NCBI RefSeq assembly: GCF_052057775.1
Contig: NZ_CP195121.1
Span: 930,001 to 994,000 of the forward strand
Source: Methanococcoides sp052057775
Lineage (GTDB): Archaea; Halobacteriota; Methanosarcinia; Methanosarcinales; Methanosarcinaceae
Direction of reading: 5' to 3'
Length of the DNA: 64,000 nt
Shown here: piece by piece, positions 1 through 9,505 of the stretch
Position numbering within the stretch: the first letter of the stretch is position 1
Layout of the letters: every line of letters begins with the position of its first letter
Notes under the pieces: generated by a model
Database searches by the model: none
What the model was told of the DNA's origin: nothing
The model's input: the letters and a program-made list of their open reading frames with translations, nothing else
Position numbers and translations under genes: made by a program

Positions 1-738
1 CCTGCTCATGATCTGTGGCACCTCTTCATCAATGGCAAGTACAAGAGACGACAATCCATGGAAAGCTGCTTCTACTACGGATTCTTTTGCACCATACATT
101 ACATCAGGTATTATATCGATCTTTTTCAAAGCAACAAGTGACTCGACACCGATGGCGGCGATGTATGATTTTGAGCTTGCAAGTTTCTGCAGTCTTTCGA
201 GGTCGACATTACGTGAACCGCCGCGTTCACTGCGAGGAACTTTGCAGACCGTAATACTGGCGTTCTCAAGATCGATCATTCCTAAAAGGTTAGTGACGCC
301 CACATCATCTCCTTTCTCAGCTGCTGATATGGTGATCCCTGTAGCACCGGTCTCAGTTGTTTTGCTCACGTAAAGTAAGCCGCTTCTCATCTGAAGATAT
401 ACATTTTCCCCCTTTTCGATATCTTCATCTGCGATAGCTGTCCATGTGGAAACATGGCTGATGATGTCACTCATGACAAAATTAGCATAACGTTTCATGT
501 CAGCTGCATTTTCAAGCACCCATTCGACACCCTTTTTTGTAATTCGATATCGAACTCTCCCATCGGAATATATGAAGCCCTCTGCCGTTAGTTCCTTAAT
601 ATATTCGGAAACTGCCTGTGGTGTCACGCCGATCTTTTCAGCGATCTCTTTCTGGCGTACATTTGGCTGGTGTGCAGCAACTTCTGTCAGTATCTGAAAC
701 TTGGTGATGCCGCTCTTGCTTTGAAGAATGTCTATCAT
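1..738 (-). CDS. Winged-helix transcriptional regulator, 3' end missing
   Basis: The gene reads leftward from an ATG at 738 and stays open to base 1, so only the first 246 residues are present. The N-terminus (MIDILQSKSGITKFQIL, then a helix-turn-helix around VTPQAVSEYIKEL, residues 38-50) is a winged-helix DNA-binding domain. The remainder, with segments such as GDDVGVTNLLGMIDLENA, looks like an effector domain of archaeal COG1497-type predicted regulators; that family assignment is from memory of the pattern. The upstream regulator gene ends inside this start (ATGA overlap), so the two are translationally coupled. The ligand and target genes are unknown. Confidence 0.75.
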   Translation of the reverse strand, partial: MIDILQSKSGITKFQILTEVAAHQPNVRQKEIAEKIGVTPQAVSEYIKELTAEGFIYSDGRVRYRITKKGVEWVLENAADMKRYANFVMSDIISHVSTWTAIADEDIEKGENVYLQMRSGLLYVSKTTETGATGITISAAEKGDDVGVTNLLGMIDLENASITVCKVPRSERGGSRNVDLERLQKLASSKSYIAAIGVESLVALKKIDIIPDVMYGAKESVVEAAFHGLSSLVLAIDEEVPQIMSR

Positions 739-1244
739 TCATTTTCCTCACTTATCTTGAGTCTCTGTCCCATTACAGTGAGTTTTGGTGACCTTCTTGC
801 CAGAGCACGTACATATATCGGACTCTTGTTCATTGCACGCGTCAGGCTGCTCATAGAATGATTGCCCTTTTCGACAAGATCTTCCAGTTCTTCGATAAGA
901 TCTTTTATCTCTTCATAAGGATGGAACGTAAGCATTATGATATCGCTGAGATCTTCAAAAGAACACTGGAAGTTAGCTTGTACTTTAGAATATGATGAAT
1001 GATACTCTTTTTCAGGTTTTTTACCAGGTTCCGGCATGGCCCACTGACTTTCGAGCAAACCACACTCTTTTAATATAGTGATACTTTCGGAAGTATCACA
1101 ACCCATTTTATCTTCGAGTTGTCCTTTTGTCATCCATTCAACTAAAAGAAGATCGAATACCTGTTTATGTTGTGCTGACTGAAATGTTTGAAGAAGGGGA
1201 ACTAGTTCTGAGGGATCATTTATAATTCGAGTCCTTTTAGGCAT
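735..1244 (-). CDS. ArsR-like winged-helix regulator
   Basis: A 169-residue protein starting MPKRTRIINDPSEL. I chose the ATG at 1244 because a GAGGT ribosome-binding site lies 7 nt upstream; an in-frame TTG at 1250 sits too close to that site. The N-terminal third (PLLQTFQSAQHKQVFDLLL, then a KGQLEDKMGCD recognition region) resembles ArsR-type winged helices. The C-terminal half is acidic and helical, with a closing segment ALARRSPKLTVMGQRLKI. Its TGA overlaps the ATG of the next regulator (ATGA), which implies a two-regulator operon. No metal-binding cysteine pair of classic ArsR is visible. The function beyond DNA binding is not known. Confidence 0.7.
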   Translation of the reverse strand: MPKRTRIINDPSELVPLLQTFQSAQHKQVFDLLLVEWMTKGQLEDKMGCDTSESITILKECGLLESQWAMPEPGKKPEKEYHSSYSKVQANFQCSFEDLSDIIMLTFHPYEEIKDLIEELEDLVEKGNHSMSSLTRAMNKSPIYVRALARRSPKLTVMGQRLKISEENE

Positions 1245-1479
1245 TATCAATACCTCGTATTAGGGTAAGTATGTGGGGGTCAAATGTTCATTAAAGTAAA
1301 GTCAAGCTCTACAGTTCTTTGTGCTAGGATACATATACAACTCTAAGTAAATAAATGTGTTGTGGCAAGGTCATTTCTGAACTTATTTTTTGCTATTTGA
1401 TGACATAGTTTATGATAATTCATTACTTAAATTGACCGATACATTTATCCAATTTTGTTATCAATATTGGTTAGTTATT

Positions 1480-2088
1480 ATGGCCGAAGACCTCTACACA
1501 AAGATATGCAGAATACTTGAAAAGAAGCAATTGTCCATCAGTGGTATCAGCAGGGAGCTGAAAGCACAGGGTTTTGATGAACATCGCCTCATTCTGACAG
1601 GTTATCTTCGTGCTCTGAGGGATATGAACAAGCTCAATGAAGTGGAGATCCCTCCCTCAAAGATATATGTCTGTGTGGAAGGCTCCGAAACACTGGACAA
1701 TGATCTTTATTCCATTCTGTCAAAACATATCCATACGCTTGATCCAGACACCCGTTTTCCGTTAGCTGTCTGTATCCTGTCTTCTATCTTTGAAAGACCT
1801 GTTTTCAGGGAAGAACTGAAGATAATGGGGATAAATGAGTCGCATATGAGGAATCATCGCCGTTCTCTGGTAACTGTGAGGGAGGTGGCAGGAAAGGACA
1901 TACGTGATCTTCGAAGGTCGATAACAAGGATCAATATTCCTGACCACGACCCTGGCTATGAGTTTGATCAGGATTCTGTAACCGAAAAAGCTACTTCCCT
2001 GGAAAATTCAGTTCTTATTGCATTGACAAAGGAAATGTCCGATCTGAGTGGTCTTGTACCTAAGACCAAACAGGTAACTCTTATATGA
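1480..2088 (+). CDS. Hypothetical protein with possible N-terminal winged helix
   Basis: An open frame runs from 1390, but the protein-like part begins at the ATG at 1480 (MAEDLYTKICRILEKKQ), giving 202 residues. No Shine-Dalgarno site precedes it; an AT-rich element catttatcc at 1442-1450 lies about 30 nt upstream, compatible with a leaderless or nearly leaderless transcript. Residues 5-55 (QLSISGISRELKAQGFDEHR then LTGYLRALRDMNKL) could form a winged helix. The C-terminal half has an arginine-rich stretch (RNHRRSLVTVREVAGKDIRDLRR, about residues 124-146). I do not recognise the family. It runs towards leuS, which is transcribed in the opposite direction. Confidence 0.55.
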   Translation: MAEDLYTKICRILEKKQLSISGISRELKAQGFDEHRLILTGYLRALRDMNKLNEVEIPPSKIYVCVEGSETLDNDLYSILSKHIHTLDPDTRFPLAVCILSSIFERPVFREELKIMGINESHMRNHRRSLVTVREVAGKDIRDLRRSITRINIPDHDPGYEFDQDSVTEKATSLENSVLIALTKEMSDLSGLVPKTKQVTLI

Positions 2089-2149
2089 GTGCTCTTTTTC
2101 TATAAAAAGTCTAAAAAAGTAAAGTTGGTGAAGGGATGTCCCGTTCACC

Positions 2150-5032
2150 TTATTCCAGGTAGATCGCAGGCCTTAATGGATAAGCAAACTTTGCCTTGTT
2201 CTCTGGATCATATTCTGCATTGTCGGCAGAATATATATCTACAGGACATCCGATCTCCTTCTCAAAGAAGTCAGTGTTCTCCTCAAGGGCGACCTTTTCA
2301 TCAAGCTCAATGCTTGTGAGTGTGTTGAATGATTCCTCGCTCATGGAAGTTATATCTGCAACAAGTTTCTGTGCAAATTTAGGCACTTCCTTTCCATAGC
2401 GCTTCATTTCCGGATTACTCATGAGTTCCTTTATCAGCATACCTGGTTGAAGTTTTCCTTCCTTCTGCATCTCAAGTGCTTTCTTGAAGGCCGTTGTCTT
2501 CCATTCAGGTGCTGTATAAAGGATTGCTCTTTGTGGGGTTATCTTTGTTACCCTCATGATCTCGTCAACATCTGCAATTGTGCTGCTGATAAGTTCTTCA
2601 GTGAACTCGGCACGGCTGTCAACAAGTGTTTCATCATATGCAGGGTAAGCTGCGAGGGAGACCATTCCTTCCTTGCCCATTGCTTCCCATATCTCTTCAG
2701 AGACGTGAGGAGTGAATGGTGCCATCAGGCGTATCCATGTTTCAAGCACATCATAGAGAAGCACACTTCCGCCACGTTTCTGGTACCATTTGATATCATT
2801 GAGCAACAGGAAGAACGAGTTCTGCAATGCATGTCTTGTCCTGATAGTGGCAAGGGCTTCGTTTGTCTCAAGGATGCGCTGCTGGAGTCTGCTCAGCATC
2901 CATCTGTCGATGCCTTTCATATCATTGCCGATACCTGAAGTTGCACCGGATTCGATGATGTCCCTTGCAAGTTTGTAATACCTGTCGATCTGCTTCCTTG
3001 CAGATTCGATTCCGCTGTTCTTCCAGTCTGCATCCTGCATCTGTTCAGCACTGGAAAGGATGTACATCCTTGAAATATCTGCACCGTAGGTTCCTACTGC
3101 TTCACTGAGAGTTAGCAATGGTCCCTTGGACTTGCTCATCTTCTTTCCTTCCAGTGAAACAAAACCGTTGATGGCTATAGCACGTGGCCATTTATCCTCA
3201 TCGAAGATCGCAACGTGGTGGAACAGGAAGAACAGGAGGTGGTTTGGAATCAGGTCCTTTCCTGAAGATCTCAGGTCAACAGGATACCAGTATTCGAAAT
3301 CATTGCGGATCTGGTCAAGGGTCTCTGCGCTGACACCACTTGCTGCTTCAGAATCCTGTGCAGTTCCCTTTCCAAGAAGCACATAGTCGAACAGTTCAGG
3401 GACGAGCTGTTCCGTTTCGATACCTGCTGCAATGAACTTTGCAACCACATAGTATGACATGTAGATAGTGGAGTCCCCAAGGGATTCGATAAGCCACTGC
3501 TTGTCGAATGGCAGAAGTGTTCCAAGACCCTTCTTCCTGGCACAAGCCTTGTCCTTGAGCCAGTCTACCTTGTTGTTGAACTCGATCCTCAGGTCCTCAG
3601 GAATGATGTCCATGTTCTCGATGCAGCGGTAGACCTTGTCCTTCCACTCCGGGCTGGAATAATTAAGGAACCACTGTCCCTTGACCATGTTGACAACACA
3701 TGGGGTTCCACAGCGGCAGACAACAGGTTCACTGAACTCATAGAACACTTCCCCGAGTCCCTGTTCGATGAGGTCCCTTGTAAGTACATCCTTGATCTTT
3801 GAGACCGCCATTCCTGCATACTTGCCGGTGTTCTCCTTGAGGATACCACCATGGAACTCACGGCGATAGACGATCTTTGTTGCCTCTTCCGCCTTAGGGT
3901 CCTTCTGGTCCTTTACATTGAACTGCTCAACAGCCTCCAGGGCAGGGAACTCTCCGAAATCGGGGACCTCTATAAGTGAGATGAACTTGAGGTTGCGAAG
4001 ATCCTCTGTAATTCCATATTCGCTCAGGTCCCTGTCATAGAGGTCGCGTACAGCGAGATAATCGTAAGGTGCATGTGAGGGAACGCTCATGACAATACCG
4101 CTTCCGTTCTCACCTTTTACGAAGGATGCCGGAAGGGTGATGACCTCTGCCCCTGTCAGCGGGTTCTTCACCTTGATGCCGATAAGTGACCTTGCATCGA
4201 CATCCTCGATGAACTCGACCTTCCTGTCAGTGAATGTGAGCTTATGGTATGCTTCCTTGCTGACAACCCAGAACTCTTCCCTGCCTTCGAACGTCACCTT
4301 GATCTTCACATGTTCCAGGTCAGGATTGATCCAGAGGTTTGTCACACCGAATGTTGTCTCCGGCCTGAGGGTCGCACATGGCAGTACAATGTCATCGTAC
4401 TTGAACTTGATAAGGGTATAATCGACGATCGTTGCCTCTTCACCGTGCAGGATGTCGTGGTCTTCCACAGGGTTGTTGTCATTAGGACACCACTTCACAG
4501 GGTGGGAACCCTTGACGATAAGCCCTTTGTCGTGAAGGAGGTTGAACTGCCATTCTATGAATTTCTTGTAGGTTGGATCGGTGGTGGTGAACTTGCGTCT
4601 CCAGTCAATGGAATATCCTATGGAACGCATGGCCTTCTCGGCTTCCACGCTGAAATATTCCACGATCTTCTCCGGAGTATCAAGCCCTTCCAATATATCC
4701 TTTGGAATGCCGTGGAACTCTGAATAGACCTTCATTGTCTGTGGGTCCCTGTTCTGGATAAGTTCAGCAAGTCCTACGATTGGTGTTCCTGTTACGTGGA
4801 ATCCCATCGGGTAGAGGACATTGTATCCGAGCATCCTCCTGTACCTGGCAACAACATCACCGATGGTGAATGTTCTGGTATGTCCTGCATGGAGGTTCCC
4901 GTTGAGGTATGGGTATGGAATTGTTATGAAGAACTTCTCCCTATCGTCAGGTTCAGCTTCGAATACCCTGCTCTCATTCCATTTTTGCTGCCATTTCTGT
5001 TCGATATCATGTGAACTATAATCTTGTTGCAT
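2150..5032 (-). CDS. leuS: Leucyl-tRNA synthetase
   Basis: Class I aminoacyl-tRNA synthetase that charges tRNA-Leu in the cytoplasm. The 960-residue length fits the archaeal/eukaryotic type. The HIGH-like signature is HAGH at residues 48-51 (within NGNLHAGHTRTF), and the second signature is KMSKS at about residue 630 (GKKMSKSKGP). The CP1 editing insertion lies between them (LRPETTFGVTNLWI is the threonine-rich editing-site region). The anticodon-binding helical domain and archaeal C-terminal extension follow. A GGTG element precedes the ATG at 5032. The gene follows thrC on the same strand with only 26 nt between them, so co-transcription is likely. Confidence 0.97.
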   Translation of the reverse strand: MQQDYSSHDIEQKWQQKWNESRVFEAEPDDREKFFITIPYPYLNGNLHAGHTRTFTIGDVVARYRRMLGYNVLYPMGFHVTGTPIVGLAELIQNRDPQTMKVYSEFHGIPKDILEGLDTPEKIVEYFSVEAEKAMRSIGYSIDWRRKFTTTDPTYKKFIEWQFNLLHDKGLIVKGSHPVKWCPNDNNPVEDHDILHGEEATIVDYTLIKFKYDDIVLPCATLRPETTFGVTNLWINPDLEHVKIKVTFEGREEFWVVSKEAYHKLTFTDRKVEFIEDVDARSLIGIKVKNPLTGAEVITLPASFVKGENGSGIVMSVPSHAPYDYLAVRDLYDRDLSEYGITEDLRNLKFISLIEVPDFGEFPALEAVEQFNVKDQKDPKAEEATKIVYRREFHGGILKENTGKYAGMAVSKIKDVLTRDLIEQGLGEVFYEFSEPVVCRCGTPCVVNMVKGQWFLNYSSPEWKDKVYRCIENMDIIPEDLRIEFNNKVDWLKDKACARKKGLGTLLPFDKQWLIESLGDSTIYMSYYVVAKFIAAGIETEQLVPELFDYVLLGKGTAQDSEAASGVSAETLDQIRNDFEYWYPVDLRSSGKDLIPNHLLFFLFHHVAIFDEDKWPRAIAINGFVSLEGKKMSKSKGPLLTLSEAVGTYGADISRMYILSSAEQMQDADWKNSGIESARKQIDRYYKLARDIIESGATSGIGNDMKGIDRWMLSRLQQRILETNEALATIRTRHALQNSFFLLLNDIKWYQKRGGSVLLYDVLETWIRLMAPFTPHVSEEIWEAMGKEGMVSLAAYPAYDETLVDSRAEFTEELISSTIADVDEIMRVTKITPQRAILYTAPEWKTTAFKKALEMQKEGKLQPGMLIKELMSNPEMKRYGKEVPKFAQKLVADITSMSEESFNTLTSIELDEKVALEENTDFFEKEIGCPVDIYSADNAEYDPENKAKFAYPLRPAIYLE

Positions 5033-5058
5033 GAATTACACCGTTCCAACATTTTTTG

Positions 5059-6267
5059 TTATCTGGAGAAAACCGCCTTGCGGACCGCTTCAATATTAGC
5101 ATCCACTGTGATTGGTTTTGTTGATATGGTTATAACTTCTTCAGGATCCTTCAGCAGGTGTCCTGTTGTAATGCAGACTACCGTCTCATCACGGTCGATA
5201 ATGCCGGAATCTACGAGTTTTTTAAGTCCTGCGACGGAAGTTGCGCTTGCAGGTTCCACGCCTATGCCTTCAAGTTGCGCAAGGTCCTTTTGTGCTTCTA
5301 TCAGCTCTTCATCAGATACTGCTTCTGAGTATCCGCCTGATTCATAGATCGCCCTTAAGGCCTTCTTCGCATTGACAGGATTGCCGATACGTATCGCTGT
5401 TGCGATGGTCTCCGGGTTCTTTTCAGGAACAATATCCTCAACGCCTTTTTTAAATGCTTTTGTTACAGGGCATGCTCCTTCGGTCTGTATTCCGGTCATT
5501 TTCGGGACGCTTTCAGTGATACCAAGTTCCCTGAACTCCTTGAAGCCTTTGTAGATGGCAGCAGTATTTCCTGCATTGCCAACAGGTACAATTACCCTGT
5601 CAGGAACATTGAGGCCAAGCTGGTCACAGATCTCATGGCCAATGGTCTTCTGTCCCTCAAGGCGATATGGATTGATCGAGTTTAGCAGGTAGATCTTCTC
5701 TTCGTCACAAAGCTGACGTACAAGAACAACCGCCTCGTCAAAATTTCCCCTGATGCTCAGGACCTTTGCACCATGTATCAGGGCCTGTGCTACCTTTCCG
5801 AGAGCTACTTTTCCTTCCGGAAGAAGCACGATCACAGGCAGACCTGCCTTTGCACCGTAGGTGGAAAGGGATGCGGATGTGTTCCCAGTAGATGCACAGG
5901 CCAATGTTTTCATTCCTACTTCTATTGCTTTTGTGACGCCTACCGTCATTCCACGATCTTTGAACGAACCGCTTGGATTCAGTCCTTCGTGCTTGACATA
6001 AAGTTCTCGGATGCCGATCTTCTCAGCAAGGCGATCGCAGCGGTATAGTGGGGTGCCACCTTCATGAATGCTTACAGGCTTTCCTTCAACAGGCAATAAT
6101 GCCTTGTATTTCCAGACAGATGGAGCTTCATTCCGGAGCTTTTCCATGTCCATCTCAATGGCAGAATAATCATAGATGACGTCGAGCAGCCCGCCACATT
6201 TGCAGGTATATACGACTTCTGAAGCTGTATACTTTTGACCGCATTCTATGCATTCCAGATGGTACAT
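5059..6267 (-). CDS. thrC: Threonine synthase
   Basis: PLP enzyme that converts O-phosphohomoserine to threonine. I start it at the ATG at 6267 (MYHLECIECG), preceded by GGAG with 7 nt spacing; the open frame reaches a TTG at 6282 that would swallow that site. The 402-residue protein opens with a zinc-ribbon-like segment (C6, C9, C22, C24) typical of archaeal threonine synthases. The PLP lysine is K103 in NPSGSFKDRG, and the phosphate-binding loop is PVGNAGNTAAIYKG. leuS follows closely downstream on the same strand. Confidence 0.96.
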   Translation of the reverse strand: MYHLECIECGQKYTASEVVYTCKCGGLLDVIYDYSAIEMDMEKLRNEAPSVWKYKALLPVEGKPVSIHEGGTPLYRCDRLAEKIGIRELYVKHEGLNPSGSFKDRGMTVGVTKAIEVGMKTLACASTGNTSASLSTYGAKAGLPVIVLLPEGKVALGKVAQALIHGAKVLSIRGNFDEAVVLVRQLCDEEKIYLLNSINPYRLEGQKTIGHEICDQLGLNVPDRVIVPVGNAGNTAAIYKGFKEFRELGITESVPKMTGIQTEGACPVTKAFKKGVEDIVPEKNPETIATAIRIGNPVNAKKALRAIYESGGYSEAVSDEELIEAQKDLAQLEGIGVEPASATSVAGLKKLVDSGIIDRDETVVCITTGHLLKDPEEVITISTKPITVDANIEAVRKAVFSR

Positions 6268-6449
6268 CACAGGTCTCCTCAAAATAATAGTATCAATGGT
6301 CTGGTTTATTCTGTCTGGTTATATTATCTAACCATAGTGTCTGATTACAATGTGTTAATAAATGACAACCTAAATAAAAGAAGCGGAAAAAACGTTCAAC
6401 CTCAATAAAGTCACCTTCATTATCCTGTCCCGACCGTTATACTTATTGA

Positions 6450-6983
6450 ATGAAAATTGTATCCTCTATACCTATGGATATCCGCTTAGTAGAAGGTTCA
6501 ATTATCATCGATGAACTGCGATCTTACCTTGGAAGACTTTCCACAATGGCATCGGATCATGATGTCATTATACAGGGGATCAATGCGGACAAGATCGCAG
6601 GCTGGGAACATGTGGAAAGTGCTATCAGAAAGGCCATGCGTTCAATGGAGAACGGTACGAATGTTGCCAATGACCTTGGTGTTGAGATCATGCGCTATGC
6701 TTCAGGAAAAAGGCAGATCGGGGAAGCTTTCTCCATTGGTCTGGAGGAAGGAAAGATGAACTTGTTGTTCATTGTGATAGGAGAGGCTTCCTCAGTGGAG
6801 AATGCAGTGAAAGATCTTTCTGGATCAATTGAACCTTCTTCGGTAATGGCTTATTCCGACATGAAAAAAGGTACCATTGTTTCACAGTTCTGTATAACGG
6901 ATGAGGAACTTGGTGCCGTAGGGGATGAAAAGATACCGGACCTTGTACTGGAAAGGGTTGCCCTGGTTGATGTCCTAAAATAA
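6450..6983 (+). CDS. cgi121: KEOPS complex subunit Cgi121
   Basis: A 177-residue protein of the Cgi121/TPRKB family, an accessory subunit of the KEOPS complex that makes the t6A37 modification in ANN-decoding tRNAs. The family core is clear: IIQGINADKIAGWEHVESAI, then ANDLGVEIMRYASGKRQIGEA (residues 74-94). The start is ambiguous. ATG 6450 and ATG 6474 (MDIRLVEGSI) are both in frame. A TATA-like ttatactta at 6437-6445 places a transcription start near 6470, which would favour ATG 6474 on a nearly leaderless message. It is divergent from thrC. Confidence 0.88.
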   Translation: MKIVSSIPMDIRLVEGSIIIDELRSYLGRLSTMASDHDVIIQGINADKIAGWEHVESAIRKAMRSMENGTNVANDLGVEIMRYASGKRQIGEAFSIGLEEGKMNLLFIVIGEASSVENAVKDLSGSIEPSSVMAYSDMKKGTIVSQFCITDEELGAVGDEKIPDLVLERVALVDVLK

Positions 6984-7072
6984 GTTCACCCCGGTGAGAT
7001 AATGGAACCGGTGGAAAATATTAATAGTTTTGGAACATTAGTCAGCTACATACATTTATCGGAGATGATATT

Positions 7073-8161
7073 TTGCCTCACCCAAAGACAGCAGAGAACA
7101 TGATGAAAAGTGCAGGGCCTATTGAAAGTGCTCTGTTGCCAAGCCTCATTCACGTAACAGAGGCTGCAGCTATCGCCGCTTCCTACCAGATGGGTAGGGG
7201 AGACAAGAACTATGCAGATCACGTTTCTGTGGAAGCCATGCGAAGAATGCTGAACTGTCTTGATATCAAAGGAACTATCAAGATCGGTGAGGGAGAGCGT
7301 GATGAAGCCCCTATGCTGTACATCGGTGAGGAAGTTGGTACCGGCAAAGGTAACATTGAAGTCGATATTGCTGTGGACCCTCTTGAGGGAACGAATCTAA
7401 CTGCAGATGGTATTCCCGGTTCTATCTCTGTCATGGCAATGGCAGAACCGGGAGGACTGTTCCACGGTCCTGATGTCTACATGGACAAGATTGTCGTGGG
7501 TTCCCAGGTCGTAAAGTACGAGAAAGAGCACCCTGATGAACAGATCGATCTTGATGCTCCTGTCAAAAAGAACCTTGAGATCGTTGCAAAGGCACTTAAC
7601 AGGGACATCGAGGAACTTGTTGTGGTCATCCTTGACAGGGAACGCCACAAGAAGAAGATCGAAGAGATCCGTGCAGCCGGTGCCCGTGTAAGTCTTGTCA
7701 GTGATGGTGATCTCATGCCAGGCGTATCCACTGCTATCAGGGGTTCAGGCGTGCACGTCGTAATGGGTTCAGGCGGATCCGGTGAGGCTGTGCTGACGGC
7801 GTCAGCCATCAAGATCCTTGGAGGAAAGGTCCTTGCAAGACTTGTGCTTCCATCCGTTGCCAACGGGAAGTCCGATGAAGAGATCGCAGCGGAGAAGGCG
7901 GAGAAGATGCCAAGGCTTGAGACCATGGGTATCACCGAAGATAACATCAATGATGTGCTCGACACCGAGAAGCTCGTTCCCGGAAAGGATGTCATCTTTG
8001 CAGCATCCGGTATCACACCGGGTCAGTTCCTGCATCAGGTCAACCTCTTCGGTGGCGGTGACGCAAGGGTGAACAGCATCTCCATGGGTAGCTCCGGTGT
8101 TGTCAAGTTCACCGACTCCATCTACATAGGAGATAAAGAGGATACTCCTCTTCGCCTGTAA
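7073..8161 (+). CDS. glpX: Class II fructose-1,6-bisphosphatase, GlpX type
   Basis: Hydrolyses fructose 1,6-bisphosphate to fructose 6-phosphate in gluconeogenesis. The 362-residue length is close to the family's usual 320-340. Metal- and substrate-binding motifs are visible: GEGERDEAPM (72-81) and DPLEGTN (102-108), plus the C-terminal GGDARVNSISMGSSG. Translation very likely starts at a TTG (7073), because GGAG at 7061-7064 is spaced 8 nt from it and the N-terminal residues fit the family; the next in-frame ATG is 27 nt in. The methylthiotransferase gene follows 12 nt downstream on the same strand. Confidence 0.93.
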   Translation: MPHPKTAENMMKSAGPIESALLPSLIHVTEAAAIAASYQMGRGDKNYADHVSVEAMRRMLNCLDIKGTIKIGEGERDEAPMLYIGEEVGTGKGNIEVDIAVDPLEGTNLTADGIPGSISVMAMAEPGGLFHGPDVYMDKIVVGSQVVKYEKEHPDEQIDLDAPVKKNLEIVAKALNRDIEELVVVILDRERHKKKIEEIRAAGARVSLVSDGDLMPGVSTAIRGSGVHVVMGSGGSGEAVLTASAIKILGGKVLARLVLPSVANGKSDEEIAAEKAEKMPRLETMGITEDNINDVLDTEKLVPGKDVIFAASGITPGQFLHQVNLFGGGDARVNSISMGSSGVVKFTDSIYIGDKEDTPLRL

Positions 8162-8173
8162 TATTATTGAAAA

Positions 8174-9466
8174 ATGAAAGTACATATCCTGACTTACGGA
8201 TGCTCGGCAAATCAGGCATCATCCGAGATCATGATCGCAGCGGTCAGTGATCTCGGACATGACCTTGTTGGCGAAAAAGAAGCCGAAGCGGTTGTGATCA
8301 ACACCTGTACTGTGAAGTATACAACCGAGCAGAAGATCCTCCATAAGATAGAGGATCTTGGCAACAGGGGCGTGGATGTGGTCGTTACAGGTTGCATGCC
8401 ACAGGTACAGCTGGAAGCTATACTTGAGAAGAATCCTGATGCACATATCCTTGGTGTGAATTCCATTGCGAAGATCGGCAAGGTGCTGAACGTCATAGAG
8501 AATTCACGCAACTGTGGCTCACGTGAAAGGGTGGAACTGCTTAGCAGTGAACCGGAAGGGTTCCTTAAGACCGCCCATTCAAGGTTCAATCCAAATATCC
8601 ATATCTGCCAGATATCTCAGGGTTGCAATTACAGCTGTGCTTATTGCATTGTTACTATCGCAAGAGGAAACTTAAGGTCCTTTGATGCAGATTCGATAGT
8701 CGATGATGTTCGCATGGCAGTTTCCGAAGGATGCCGTGAGATCTGGCTGACCTCGCAGGACAATGGCCAGTATGGAACTGACAGGGACGTACTGCTTCCG
8801 GAACTTCTGGAACGTATCGTTGCCATACCCGGTGACTTTAAGGTCCGTGTGGGTATGATGAATCCCTTTTCAGTATCCCCCATCCTCGACGAGCTGATCG
8901 AGGTATTCAGGTCTGGCAAGATATACAAGATCCTTCACCTGCCAATACAGTCTGCATCGAACGATGTCCTGAAAAAGATGAACCGCTTCCACAACATAGA
9001 GGAGGCGAATGCCATCATCGCACGCTTCAGGGAAGTCTTCCCTGAGCTTACCGTGTTCACGGACATAATTGTCGGTTTTCCCGGAGAGACAGATGAGGAT
9101 TTTAACAGGACAATTGAATGGGTAAAGGAGATAAGGCCCGATAAGGTGAACATATCCCGCTACACCCCGCGTCCTCTCACAAAGGCACTTGAATATCGCA
9201 ACATAGACAGCCGGATAGTTGTGAACAGGTCTGGTGAACTTCATGAGATCTGTGATGAGATAAAGCTGGCATCGAAACAAAAGATGGTCGGCTGGAAAGG
9301 AGAGGTCTTCGTATCCATGGATGCCAAGGTAAAAGGAGTGATGGCACGTACAGCTTCCTACAAGCCGGTGGTCATCCCGGAGGGTTCGGTCCAGCCGGGC
9401 AGTTCATGCAATGTTGAGATCTATGATACTACTTCAGGTTATTTCCTTGCAAGGCTGATCGATTAA
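8174..9466 (+). CDS. tRNA t6A37 methylthiotransferase (e-MtaB/CDKAL1 type)
   Basis: Radical SAM enzyme that inserts a methylthio group on t6A37 to make ms2t6A. Three parts are visible in the 430 residues: an N-terminal UPF0004 domain with cluster cysteines (YGCSANQ, NTCTVK, TGCMPQ); the radical SAM motif C151-x3-C155-x2-C158 (GCNYSCAYC); and a C-terminal TRAM domain (from about 370). The archaeal/eukaryotic subgroup is inferred from sequence feel and length. It lies just downstream of glpX, and the KEOPS subunit gene that supports its t6A substrate is one gene further upstream. Confidence 0.93.
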   Translation: MKVHILTYGCSANQASSEIMIAAVSDLGHDLVGEKEAEAVVINTCTVKYTTEQKILHKIEDLGNRGVDVVVTGCMPQVQLEAILEKNPDAHILGVNSIAKIGKVLNVIENSRNCGSRERVELLSSEPEGFLKTAHSRFNPNIHICQISQGCNYSCAYCIVTIARGNLRSFDADSIVDDVRMAVSEGCREIWLTSQDNGQYGTDRDVLLPELLERIVAIPGDFKVRVGMMNPFSVSPILDELIEVFRSGKIYKILHLPIQSASNDVLKKMNRFHNIEEANAIIARFREVFPELTVFTDIIVGFPGETDEDFNRTIEWVKEIRPDKVNISRYTPRPLTKALEYRNIDSRIVVNRSGELHEICDEIKLASKQKMVGWKGEVFVSMDAKVKGVMARTASYKPVVIPEGSVQPGSSCNVEIYDTTSGYFLARLID

Positions 9467-9487
9467 AATAATTATGTATTTTGCTTT

Positions 9488-9505
9488 AGTTGAATATTGT
9501 CAACT
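9488..9505. terminator. Inverted repeat between convergent genes
   Basis: AGTTGA at 9488-9493 and TCAACT at 9500-9505 form a 6-bp stem with a 6-nt loop in AT-rich sequence. It sits exactly where the methylthiotransferase gene and the leftward ClC gene converge, so a bidirectional terminator is the simplest reading. The repeat overlaps the first base of the ClC stop codon. Confidence 0.4.
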